From an uncultured Prevotellaceae bacterium (lineage in GTDB: Bacteria > Bacteroidota > Bacteroidia > Bacteroidales > Muribaculaceae), in NCBI GenBank assembly GCA_945983195.1, contig CAMFSS010000028.1:1-12983 (forward strand): 12,983 bases of DNA, given 5' to 3'. The notes under the pieces were generated by a model that did not search any database, was not told the origin of the DNA, and worked only from the letters and a program-made list of their open reading frames with translations. Shown piece after piece: positions 1-6,257 of this stretch (its first letter is position 1; each line of letters opens with the position of its first letter). Both the position numbers and the translations under genes were made by a program.

Positions 1-124
1 AGGCATATTATTTCAAACTAAAAAATGCTAATTTGTACCAGGATAATTTAGCAAGGAAATTGCTAAAACATTCTAATACAAATAGTTACAAAATATAAGT
101 CGCTGAGTGATAGATAGGTATGGG
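1..124. other. AT-rich intergenic stretch, no gene seen
   Basis: No open reading frame with recognisable protein features, no RNA gene and no exact Bacteroidetes promoter match was found here on either strand. The sequence is AT-rich. It lies beyond the terminator of the tRNA gene and probably leads to a gene outside the left edge. I also looked for a partial copy of the tRNA 3' end, as left by an integrated element, and saw none. Confidence 0.6.
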
Positions 125-163
125 CATAAAGAAAGAGTCACCACCTTGTTTAGGTGATGACCC
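125..163 (-). terminator. Intrinsic terminator of the tRNA-Lys transcript
   Basis: Arms 135-146 and 152-163 form a 12-bp stem (two G-U wobbles when read as minus-strand RNA) around a 5-nt loop. On the minus strand the stem is followed directly by the T-rich run CTTTCTTTAT (134 down to 125). It begins 2 nt past the encoded CCA end of the tRNA gene, as expected for a short single-tRNA transcript. Confidence 0.85.
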
Positions 164-165
164 TT

Positions 166-241
166 TGGTGATCCGCTTGGGGCTCGAACCCAAGACCCCA
201 ACATTAAAAGTGTTGTGCTCTACCAGCTGAGCTAGCGAATC
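166..241 (-). tRNA. tRNA-Lys, anticodon UUU
   Basis: The reverse complement folds as a complete 76-nt cloverleaf. The seven-pair acceptor stem joins GATTCGC (235-241) with GCGGATC (170-176), with one T-G wobble. The D-arm is AGCTCAGCTGGTAGAGC. The anticodon stem CAACA/TGTTG encloses the loop CTTTTAA, which reads anticodon TTT (lysine). The T-arm contains GGTTCGA, the discriminator base is A, and the CCA end is encoded in the gene (166-168). The gene has its own promoter at 276-307 and terminator at 135-163, so it appears to be transcribed alone. The anticodon was read directly from the loop position. Confidence 0.97.
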
Positions 242-275
242 TCCTTTTTGCTCTGAGTATTACTCAAAAGCGTTG

Positions 276-307
276 CAAAATTACTGCTTTTTTCGCTATT
301 AACCAAA
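276..307 (-). promoter_or_regulatory. Bacteroidetes-type promoter for tRNA-Lys
   Basis: On the minus strand a -7 box TAATTTTG (283 down to 276) matches TAnnTTTG. A -33 box TTTG (307 to 304) lies 20 bp upstream. Both the boxes and the 19-21 bp spacing fit the known Bacteroides primary sigma-factor consensus. Transcription would start about 25-30 nt before the tRNA. The remaining sequence up to 470 holds no gene I can support. Confidence 0.75.
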
Positions 308-470
308 TTTTTTGCCCATTTTTTTCGATGCACTGCTTTAATATGCTGTATATCAGCGCACAGCGGTTCTGACCCTCGCAGCTTTCCGACAACAAGAGCA
401 ATGAGTAAACGCACTCATGCCGGAGTGCTTCACCGACTTCAGCATTATCAGTGGCAATGCCACCGGGTGG

Positions 471-2057
471 CTATTTCTCAGCAGTGTCGTGCTTTGTGGG
501 CGGATAGTCGATGGTGTAGTGCAGTCCGCGCGACTCATGGCGCTCCATGGCTTGCCGCATAATCAGGTAGCCTACATTGATAATGTTGCGAAGCTCGCAA
601 ATCGAGCGGCTCACCTTGCTGGTTTTGAACAGCTTCTCAGTCTCCTCATAGAGAATGTCGAGGCGGTTCCAGGCGCGGTGCAGGCGCAGGTTGCTTCTGA
701 CAATTCCCACATAGGTTGCCATGATTTCGCCTACTTCCTTGGCACTTTGCGTGATGAGCACCATCTCCTCGGGGTGCTGTGTTCCCTTGTCGTCCCATTC
801 GGGTATATCCTCGCGGAAGGTGTACTGGTCGATGTGTTCCATGCTGTGCTTTGCCGCAGCATCGGCATATACTACTGCTTCAATCAGCGAATTAGATGCC
901 AGGCGATTGCCTCCGTGCAGACCGGTGCACGAGCACTCGCCCACGGCATAGAGCCGCTGGATCGACGAGCATGCGTTGGTGTCGACCTTGATTCCTCCAC
1001 ACAGATAGTGTGCCGCCGGAGCTACGGGAATATAGTCCTTTGTTATGTCGATTCCGAGGCTGAGACACTTCTGGTAGATATTCGGGAAGTGCTTCTTTGT
1101 CTCCTCGGGATCCTTGTGCGTCACATCGAGATACACATGGTCGTCGCCTCGCATCTTCATTTCATTGTCGATGGCGCGAGCCACGATGTCGCGCGGAGCG
1201 AGCGACAGGCGCGGGTCGTACTTCTGCATGAACTCTTTGCCGTCGAGTGTGCGGAGCACTGCTCCGTAGCCGCGCATTGCCTCGGTAATGAGGAACGAGG
1301 GGCGGTCGCCGGGGTGATAGAGTGCAGTGGGGTGGAACTGAATGAACTCCATGTCCTTCACCGTACCCTTGGCGCGATACACCATGGCTATGCCGTCGCC
1401 TGTGGCAACGAGCGGATTGGTGGTGGTGCGGTACACTGCTCCCACACCGCCGGTAGCCATAAGCGTCACGCGCGACAGAAAGGTATCCACCGTCTCGGTT
1501 TCGGGATTGAGGATATATGCGCCATAGCATGTGATGTCGGGCGTGCGGCGAGTCACCACCTTGCCAAGATGGTGCTGGGTGCAAATCTCCACAGCAAAGC
1601 GGTTCTCATACACGTCGATGTTGGGGTGCTTCTTCACAGCCTTGATAAGGCTTTCCTGAATTTCGGCTCCTGTATTGTCCTTGTGGTGCAGAATGCGGAA
1701 TTCCGAGTGTCCGCCCTCGCGGTGCAGGTCGAACTCACCATTCTCCTTCTTGTCGAAGTCGACGCCCCAGTCAATGAGAGCCTTGATTTGCCCCGGTGCC
1801 TCGCGCACCACCTTTTCCACCGCCACGGGGTCGCTCAGCCAGTCGCCGGCAACCATTGTGTCGTGAATGTGTTTGTCGAAATTGTCGACAAGGGTATTGG
1901 TTACCGATGCCACGCCGCCTTGGGCGAAGTAGGTATTAGCCTCGTCGAGCGAGGTCTTGCATACTAAAGCGACTTTGCCGCTATGGGCTACCTTCAAGGC
2001 AAAACTCATGCCTGCGATGCCCGAACCTATTACGAGATAATCGTACTTATAAACCAT
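471..2057 (-). CDS. nadB: L-aspartate oxidase NadB
   Basis: This FAD enzyme oxidises L-aspartate to iminoaspartate, which quinolinate synthase (NadA) uses in de novo NAD synthesis; it acts in the cytoplasm. The protein is 528 residues, close to the usual ~520-540. The N-terminal FAD-binding motif GSGIAG is at residues 11-16 and NTYFAQGGVASV at 41-52. HREGGHS is at 112-118, followed by QFHPTALY, and the FAD/substrate motif GLHGGNRLASNSLIEAVVY lies towards the C-terminal third. A helical C-terminal domain follows. I chose the ATG at 2057, not the upstream in-frame start at 2111: family similarity begins there, AAGG sits 9 nt before it, and the longer start would overlap the promoter's -7 box. 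The gene stands alone with its own promoter; nadA and nadC are not in the window. Homology to succinate dehydrogenase flavoproteins is expected, but the motifs favour NadB. Confidence 0.95.
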   Translation of the reverse strand: MVYKYDYLVIGSGIAGMSFALKVAHSGKVALVCKTSLDEANTYFAQGGVASVTNTLVDNFDKHIHDTMVAGDWLSDPVAVEKVVREAPGQIKALIDWGVDFDKKENGEFDLHREGGHSEFRILHHKDNTGAEIQESLIKAVKKHPNIDVYENRFAVEICTQHHLGKVVTRRTPDITCYGAYILNPETETVDTFLSRVTLMATGGVGAVYRTTTNPLVATGDGIAMVYRAKGTVKDMEFIQFHPTALYHPGDRPSFLITEAMRGYGAVLRTLDGKEFMQKYDPRLSLAPRDIVARAIDNEMKMRGDDHVYLDVTHKDPEETKKHFPNIYQKCLSLGIDITKDYIPVAPAAHYLCGGIKVDTNACSSIQRLYAVGECSCTGLHGGNRLASNSLIEAVVYADAAAKHSMEHIDQYTFREDIPEWDDKGTQHPEEMVLITQSAKEVGEIMATYVGIVRSNLRLHRAWNRLDILYEETEKLFKTSKVSRSICELRNIINVGYLIMRQAMERHESRGLHYTIDYPPTKHDTAEK

Positions 2058-2073
2058 AATGACATACCTTAAA

Positions 2074-2100
2074 TTTCCACCCGGACGTGCCGTGTGGAAA
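2074..2100 (-). promoter_or_regulatory. Hairpin in the nadB 5' leader
   Basis: Arms 2074-2080 and 2094-2100 pair perfectly (TTTCCAC/GTGGAAA). After one mismatch, CGG (2082-2084) pairs with CCG (2090-2092) around a 5-nt loop. Given the promoter at 2109-2139, transcription should start at about 2102-2104, placing this hairpin at the very 5' end of the nadB messenger and about 16 nt before the start codon. It could stabilise the 5' end or regulate; no known riboswitch family is recognised. Confidence 0.5.
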
Positions 2101-2108
2101 ACGTTGCG

Positions 2109-2139
2109 CAAACTTACACATTATTCCCGAAAAATCAAA
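2109..2139 (-). promoter_or_regulatory. Bacteroidetes-type promoter for nadB
   Basis: The minus-strand -7 box TAAGTTTG (2116 to 2109) is an exact TAnnTTTG match. The -33 box TTTG (2139 to 2136) lies 19 bp upstream. The predicted leader is about 45 nt. This promoter also argues against starting NadB at 2111. Confidence 0.8.
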
Positions 2140-2140
2140 A

Positions 2141-2150
2141 GCATTAATGC
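2141..2150. repeat. Perfect 10-bp palindrome next to the nadB -33 box
   Basis: GCATTAATGC is fully self-complementary and begins one base upstream (in the transcription sense) of the nadB -33 element. That is a common place for a regulator to bind, but a 10-bp palindrome is short and may be chance. No known NAD-regulator motif is matched with confidence. Confidence 0.25.
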
Positions 2151-2213
2151 CCAAATTATCACTCCCGCCAGCGAAAAAATGGCGACAGACAATTTACAAC
2201 GGCGATATACGCC

Positions 2214-2477
2214 TTAAAACAAATCGGAATGGCTGCCCGTGCGCACAAGTTTCACTACTTTCAGTACATCACTTAATGAGTATATCAACAGCCAGTCAGG
2301 AGATATATGACACTCTATATAGCCGGTCAAGGCATGGTCGCGATTTTTTGCAGGAAGACTCTCACCATTACATAGCTTCAGAATTATTGCGTTCAGTTTC
2401 GACTCGTCGAGATTGCGCCGACGAGCCAGCTTGAGGTCTCTCAAATATTACCGTGTGACCTCAATCCTATACTTTAT
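2214..2477 (-). pseudogene. YafQ-family mRNA interferase toxin, disrupted
   Basis: The C-terminal part is a clear YafQ/RelE-type ribosome-dependent RNase: RDHALTG, then ECHISPDWLLIY, then VRTGSHSDLF at the end. These contain the equivalents of the family's catalytic His, Asp-Trp, Arg, His and Phe residues. The gene is damaged at the front. Read in frame upstream, codon 10 is TAA (2448-2450), preceded by codons for KYRIEVTR, which resemble a normal toxin N-terminus. The expected start overlapping the antitoxin end reads ATA (2475-2477), not ATG. Compared with E. coli YafQ as I recall it, four residues are also missing between LTG and YIECH. The only start after the stop is TTG at 2442-2444, giving 76 residues without the first strand. 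The full frame would be 87 codons against about 92 in E. coli YafQ. An active toxin is unlikely. Confidence 0.8.
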
Positions 2478-2688
2478 AGCCTACCAGCTTCAAGTATTCC
2501 TGCATATTCTCACACACAATGGTGTCGCCTGCCTCGGCAGCTTTCATAGCCTTCAATGTGACCGGATTTGCCTTTCGTGCACGCTGCTCCCTCACGCTCC
2601 TAACGCCGCGAAGCATTCTTATTGCCCGCTTTACGTCTCTAAGCGAGCTTGGGCTGATATCATCAATTGAAACCGTAAGTTGTGTCAT
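2467..2688 (-). CDS. Antitoxin of the YafQ-type toxin-antitoxin operon
   Basis: This 73-residue protein starts MTQLTVSIDD and precedes the toxin remnant. Its stop (TAG, 2467-2469) overlaps the toxin frame by 11 nt, the usual antitoxin-first arrangement. The N-terminal half (residues ~1-35) should form the DNA-binding or dimer part. The basic middle (VREQRARK) and the C-terminal segment (TLKAMKAAEAGDTIVCENMQEYLKLV) resemble the toxin-neutralising tail of RelB/DinJ-like antitoxins; the exact family is not certain. I chose the ATG at 2688 because the in-frame upstream extension to 2733 would run across the promoter and operator. Such antitoxins normally repress their own promoter, and a perfect inverted repeat lies on the -7 box. 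The frame is intact although the toxin is not. Confidence 0.75.
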   Translation of the reverse strand: MTQLTVSIDDISPSSLRDVKRAIRMLRGVRSVREQRARKANPVTLKAMKAAEAGDTIVCENMQEYLKLVGYKV

Positions 2689-2708
2689 TGTGTTACAATT
2701 ATTTATCT

Positions 2709-2734
2709 TGTGCAAACCTACAACAATTTGCACA
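2709..2734. promoter_or_regulatory. Inverted repeat, candidate antitoxin operator
   Basis: TGTGCAAA (2709-2716) and TTTGCACA (2727-2734) are perfect 8-bp inverted arms separated by 10 bp, so the half-site centres are 18 bp apart. The left arm overlaps the -7 box of the toxin-antitoxin promoter. Toxin-antitoxin promoters are typically autorepressed through such palindromes. Assignment as operator is inference from position and symmetry. Confidence 0.55.
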
Positions 2735-2744
2735 CACCACCAAA
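2713..2744 (-). promoter_or_regulatory. Bacteroidetes-type promoter of the toxin-antitoxin operon
   Basis: The minus-strand -7 box TAGGTTTG (2720 to 2713) is an exact TAnnTTTG match. The -33 TTTG (2744 to 2741) lies 20 bp upstream. The leader to the antitoxin ATG at 2688 is about 20 nt. It sits just past the end of the flippase gene, so the toxin-antitoxin pair need not depend on read-through. Confidence 0.75.
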
Positions 2745-2771
2745 TTTTTATCCAAGAAAAAAGCTATTCAC

Positions 2772-4232
2772 TCATTTTGGACTGCGAAAAAAGCGGCCGA
2801 GGGCGTAGGCGAGCACGTCGTGCTGGATTTTGGAGCGGAGCAGGGCGTTGATTGCCAGGTAGGGAATGGCAAATGCCAGGGTCTGAACTGCGATGAGCAG
2901 CAACGGACTGAGCGACGGTGCATAGTGCAGCACCATAGCTGCCGGAATGGCACTCACCAGCGAAATCACGGCGTATGGAGCTATCTCGCCAAGCATCGGC
3001 AGCACACGGTAGCCGGTCACGCGCGCCACGAGCCATTGCGAGTAGATGAAGCTCACTGCCGCTGCTATCACCTGTCCACCCACCAGCCACTCTATGCCGA
3101 ATGGAATGGTGATGACGATTGCAGCCACCGTGAGCACATCTTTCACCACCTCCGACTCCACCAGCTTGCGTGCCGCGCCTATGGCGGTGATTTGCGTGGT
3201 ATAGAGCGACGTGAGCACCACAAAGATGCCGCGTGCGGCAAGCAACTGGAACAGCAATATTGCATCGTCCCACTTGGTGCCGAAAAGCAGATGAAACACG
3301 GCTTCAGCCACCAGCACCAATAGCAGCAGGCACGGCAGTGCCACGTAGGCGGTGAATCGGTGCGTCTTTGCCATCATGCGGTGAAAACGCACACGGTCGT
3401 CCTGGCAGCCGCTCAGAAGCGGCAAAAACGATGCCGTCACCGTCTGCGACAGCGACGTAACGCCCATCTTGCTCCACTTGTCGGCTTGCGTGTAGCAGCC
3501 GAGGTGCGCGAGATTATAGTAAGTGCCTATGATAAAGGAATATATGTTCTGGAAAACGGTGTTGAGGAACGAACTCGTCATTATTCCTGCACCCACTGCA
3601 AATATCGACCGCAGCGATGCCATGCTGAATGTGGCTCGCGGCACCCAGTGCGACGTTGCCCACAGCAGTGCCGACTTCACCACAGCAAGCACTATGCTCT
3701 GCCACACAATCGACCACGCTCCATAGCCTTTCAGCGCAAGAACTATGCCCACTGCGCCGCTCACCGCCAGCCCCACGGCATTGCTCACGGCAATCATGCG
3801 CACGTCCATCTGCTTCATGAGTCGGTTGGTCTGCACTATGGCAGTGGCATTAATCACGAATGTGAGAAACATCACACGCGCAAGCGGAACCAGCTCACCG
3901 CCGGCATTGAAGATGCTGTCGATTAGCGGTGCGCACACCCACAGCAGGCAGTAGATAAGCACACTCACCCCGAGATTGAAGTAGAGAACCGTGCTGTAGT
4001 CGGTGTCGGTGGGCTGCTTGCGCTGTATGAGCGCGCCTGAGAAGCCGCTGTCGACAAATAGCGATGCAAACGCCTGAAACACCAGCACCGCTCCCACAAG
4101 TCCGAATTCATGCTTCGTCAGCACATTGGCGAGCACTATTCCGGTCACGGCATAGAGCACCTGCGACGACAAGCGGTCGAGTGTGTTCCACTTAAGCGTG
4201 CGCGCGGTCTTCAGCTTCAGGTCGTCTCCCAT
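2772..4232 (-). CDS. Polysaccharide flippase (Wzx/PST family)
   Basis: This 486-residue protein is almost entirely hydrophobic helices, consistent with 12-14 membrane spans. The N-terminal region (LKWNTLDRLSSQ, then YAVTGIVLANVLTKHEFGLVG and LFVDSGFSGALIQRK, residues ~13-92) is characteristic of WzxC-like polysaccharide exporters of the MOP superfamily. Members move lipid-linked oligosaccharide repeat units across the inner membrane for O-antigen, capsule or exopolysaccharide. The substrate cannot be inferred: no glycosyltransferase, Wzy or chain-length regulator is nearby. It begins 18 bp after the DUF2807 gene stop and is probably co-transcribed with it and dusB. The single plausible start is the ATG at 4232. 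Length is normal and no damage is seen. Confidence 0.85.
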   Translation of the reverse strand: MGDDLKLKTARTLKWNTLDRLSSQVLYAVTGIVLANVLTKHEFGLVGAVLVFQAFASLFVDSGFSGALIQRKQPTDTDYSTVLYFNLGVSVLIYCLLWVCAPLIDSIFNAGGELVPLARVMFLTFVINATAIVQTNRLMKQMDVRMIAVSNAVGLAVSGAVGIVLALKGYGAWSIVWQSIVLAVVKSALLWATSHWVPRATFSMASLRSIFAVGAGIMTSSFLNTVFQNIYSFIIGTYYNLAHLGCYTQADKWSKMGVTSLSQTVTASFLPLLSGCQDDRVRFHRMMAKTHRFTAYVALPCLLLLVLVAEAVFHLLFGTKWDDAILLFQLLAARGIFVVLTSLYTTQITAIGAARKLVESEVVKDVLTVAAIVITIPFGIEWLVGGQVIAAAVSFIYSQWLVARVTGYRVLPMLGEIAPYAVISLVSAIPAAMVLHYAPSLSPLLLIAVQTLAFAIPYLAINALLRSKIQHDVLAYALGRFFRSPK

Positions 4233-4250
4233 AGGGTAATTACAGTCATA

Positions 4251-4979
4251 TCAGTCGGTTATGGCTATCGCCTTGATGGTGCCAAGCTGGAACGATTTTG
4301 TTTCAGTGGGTGTGCCACGATAGTACACCTTACCTGACCCCGTACCCTTGATGCTGAGCGGGCCGTTGTCAATGTTGCACCTGATTCGGCCAGTGCCAAG
4401 AATGTGGCATTTCACCGACTTTGCCGGCAGATTGTCTGCGGTCACATTGCCCGAGCCTGTTAGTTTCAGTACGGCTTCGGTGCACTTTCCGCTCACTATC
4501 ACATCGCCGCAGCCGGTGTTGAGAATCGCTTCCACAGTGGTAGCTTCCACATCGTGAGCTTTCAACACTCCGTTGCCCACCACCTTGAATTTCAGCTTCG
4601 GTGCAGGCGTAACCTTCACTATCTGCAACAGACTGTCGCCGTCGTTCTGCGCCTCCTGCAAGAAGCGCGAGTACACGCGCAGCGTGGGAAGCCCGCTGGG
4701 TGAAAGAGCCTCATCGGTCGCCAGCTCTATCGAGAGCTTGCCTTTCTGGTTGTTGTCGAAGAGGAAAGCGTTCTGCTTGTCGGGAGTAGTGTAGAACACC
4801 ACCATTCCGGCCGAATCAGGGTGGCTGATATAGTCCACATTGATGTCGTTAACCACGCGGAGCACCTTGAAATCGCCCACTTTCACCTCGTAGCGGCCCA
4901 TTTTGCCCTCTTGAGCCACGCAGGAAAGTGCGGCAGCAATCGTTAGTAGAATGAATGTGAGTTTCTTAGTCATATCCAA
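4251..4979 (-). CDS. Exported DUF2807 (GIN domain) protein
   Basis: This 242-residue protein starts with a signal sequence (residues ~4-22, KKLTFILLTIAAALSC). Cys20 could be lipidated, but the lipobox ALSC is poor, so ordinary cleavage is equally possible. The rest fits the DUF2807 or 'putative auto-transporter adhesin head' fold. A strand-rich N-terminal part (GDFKVLRVVNDINVDY) is followed by repeating glycine turns NTGCGDV, LTGSGNV, LGTGRI and KGTGSGKV at ~154-218, as in a right-handed beta-solenoid. Families of this type are periplasmic or outer-membrane proteins of Bacteroidetes with no firm biochemical function. It lies between dusB (52 bp upstream) and the flippase (18 bp downstream). 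A second start (ATG at 4973) is possible and changes only two residues. Confidence 0.8.
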   Translation of the reverse strand: MDMTKKLTFILLTIAAALSCVAQEGKMGRYEVKVGDFKVLRVVNDINVDYISHPDSAGMVVFYTTPDKQNAFLFDNNQKGKLSIELATDEALSPSGLPTLRVYSRFLQEAQNDGDSLLQIVKVTPAPKLKFKVVGNGVLKAHDVEATTVEAILNTGCGDVIVSGKCTEAVLKLTGSGNVTADNLPAKSVKCHILGTGRIRCNIDNGPLSIKGTGSGKVYYRGTPTETKSFQLGTIKAIAITD

Positions 4980-5031
4980 TATTATTTTTTTCGTTTATAG
5001 TATTCTTCATCATAGTTTGCCGAGTGGATGC

Positions 5032-6015
5032 CTAATCTTGCAGCATTTCACGCTCCACACGGGCAAGAATCTCCTCAAGTTCCTCCTGTGTGTTTGCCTG
5101 TAGCATGGCAATGCGCGTGCTGCGGAAATTAGGGATACCCTTGAAGAGCGGCGAAGCGGCAAGGTGCCGGCGTATGTGCAGAATGCCGCGGTATTCGTCG
5201 ATGCGGTCGATGCTTTCGCGTATCTGACGGCGCAGCAGAGCCATTTTTTCGGCAGCCGGAATCACAAGCTTCTCGCCGGTAGCCATATAGTGCTTCATTT
5301 CGCGGAAAATCCACGGTGCGCCAATCGAAGCACGCCCCACCATGATTCCGTCCACGCCGTAGCGGTCGAAGTAGTCCACCAGCTTTTCGGGGGTCGTAAT
5401 GTCGCCGTTGCCGATGATTGGGATAGTCATGCGCGGATTGCGCTTCACCTCGCCTATGAGGGTCCAGTCGGCTTCGCCGGTGTACATCTGGCTGCGGGTG
5501 CGTCCGTGTATTGTCAGAGCCTTTATGCCGCAGTCCTGAAGCCGCTCGGCAAGCTCCACAATGATTTTGTTCTCGCAGTCCCAGCCGAGGCGGGTCTTCA
5601 CCGTCACTGGAATCTTCACAGCATCTACTATGGCGCGTGTCATTTCAAGCAGGAGCGGCACATTGCGCAACATTCCGCTGCCTGCGCCCTTCGATGCCAC
5701 TTTCTTCACCGGGCAGCCGAAGTTGATGTCGAGCACATCGGGCTGCGCAGCCTCGGCAATCTTAGCTGCCTCCACCATCGGCTCTATCTCCTTGCCGTAA
5801 ATCTGTATGGCGGCAGGACGCTCGGCAGGGTCGATGTAGAGCTTGCGCGTGGTGCTGTTGACATTGCGTATCAGCGCATCTGCCGACACGAATTCGGTGT
5901 AGACCATATCGGCTCCCTGCTCCTTACAAATCAGCCGGAACGACGGGTCGGTGACATCTTCCATAGGTGCCAGCATTATGGGGCGGTTGCCCAAGTCGAT
6001 ATTTCCTATCTTCAT
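5032..6015 (-). CDS. dusB: tRNA-dihydrouridine synthase, DusB type
   Basis: This FMN enzyme uses NADPH to reduce uridines in the tRNA D-loop to dihydrouridine. The 327-residue length is normal. The FMN-barrel N-terminal motif LAPMEDVTD is at 15-23. The catalytic Cys101 lies in NFGCPVKKV, where it protonates the uracil C5. Lys140 (VKTRLGWD), His170 (IHGRTRSQMYTGEADW), GNGDI (202-206) and MVGRASIGAPW (225-235) form the FMN phosphate and tRNA contacts. A helical tRNA-recognition domain follows, including a HIRRH segment. The order NFGCPVKKV and GRASIG suits DusB better than DusA or DusC. The gene has its own promoter and starts an apparent three-gene operon with the DUF2807 protein and the flippase. 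It ends with TAG, so TAG is a normal stop here. Confidence 0.93.
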   Translation of the reverse strand: MKIGNIDLGNRPIMLAPMEDVTDPSFRLICKEQGADMVYTEFVSADALIRNVNSTTRKLYIDPAERPAAIQIYGKEIEPMVEAAKIAEAAQPDVLDINFGCPVKKVASKGAGSGMLRNVPLLLEMTRAIVDAVKIPVTVKTRLGWDCENKIIVELAERLQDCGIKALTIHGRTRSQMYTGEADWTLIGEVKRNPRMTIPIIGNGDITTPEKLVDYFDRYGVDGIMVGRASIGAPWIFREMKHYMATGEKLVIPAAEKMALLRRQIRESIDRIDEYRGILHIRRHLAASPLFKGIPNFRSTRIAMLQANTQEELEEILARVEREMLQD

Positions 6016-6056
6016 AGTGTTGCTCGGTTTTCGTGCGTGAAATTACTATTAGGCTG

Positions 6057-6087
6057 CAAAATTACAAATTTTAGTCGAAAAGCGAAA
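6057..6087 (-). promoter_or_regulatory. Probable promoter of dusB operon
   Basis: The minus-strand -7 box TAATTTTG (6064 to 6057) is an exact TAnnTTTG match, about 42 nt before the dusB ATG. The -33 element 19 bp upstream reads TTTC (6087 to 6084), one base off TTTG, so the promoter is weaker in match than the others in the window. Confidence 0.6.
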
Positions 6088-6164
6088 ACAATCAGTGTTT
6101 TGGAACATTAAAAATGACAAATTGCAAAATTCGGTAGTCTAAAAGCGGTTATCCGTCACTGCTC

Positions 6165-6205
6165 GAAACACAAGCGCAGCCACCCTGTTGCCGGGATGGC
6201 TGCGC
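6165..6205 (-). terminator. Intrinsic terminator after the amidase gene
   Basis: Arms 6174-6185 and 6194-6205 form a 12-bp GC-rich stem (GCGCAGCCA against TGGCTGCGC plus three more pairs, one G-U in minus-strand RNA) around an 8-nt loop. On the minus strand it is followed by TTGTGTTTC, a moderate T tract. It lies about 53 nt beyond the amidase stop codon and before the dusB promoter. Confidence 0.8.
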
Positions 6206-6221
6206 CATATTTTAGTGGGTT

Positions 6222-6254
6222 ATGCAGAGTCGCTCATAGCGAGCGAATATGCAT
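6222..6254 (-). repeat. Second hairpin in the amidase 3' region
   Basis: TCGCTC (6230-6235) pairs with GAGCGA (6241-6246) around a 5-nt loop. After a 3x3 internal loop, ATGCA (6222-6226) pairs with TGCAT (6250-6254). It lies 3 nt past the amidase stop codon and upstream of the terminator hairpin. With no T tract it is probably a structured 3' end or part of a compound terminator. Confidence 0.5.
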
Positions 6255-6257
6255 TGC

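Noticed and set aside
166..241. tRNA-Lys as attachment site of an integrated element
   Set aside because: No duplicate of the tRNA 3' end, integrase or phage-like gene is seen in the window.
232..414. 60-residue minus-strand frame ending in the tRNA gene
   Set aside because: It overlaps the tRNA and its promoter and has no recognisable features.
417..1967. 516-residue open frame on the plus strand opposite nadB
   Set aside because: It lies entirely antisense to a well-supported NadB, has no recognisable domain, is rich in His, Cys and Val as expected from reversed codons, and has no promoter.
2058..2111. 18-codon N-terminal extension of NadB
   Set aside because: It would cover the leader hairpin and overlap the -7 box; NadB similarity begins at the ATG at 2057.
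2201..2213. Small GGCG/CGCC hairpin at the toxin 3' end as terminator
   Set aside because: The stem has only 4 bp and is not followed by a T tract.
2689..2733. 15-codon N-terminal extension of the antitoxin
   Set aside because: It would overlap the promoter and operator; the ATG at 2688 gives a normal-sized antitoxin.
2682..3323. 213-residue plus-strand frame over the toxin-antitoxin promoter and flippase end
   Set aside because: It overlaps the promoter and the flippase coding region on the other strand and its His/Arg-rich protein has no fold signal.
5164..6111. 315-residue plus-strand frame opposite dusB
   Set aside because: It is antisense to a clear DusB and shows no family features; it is a composition shadow.
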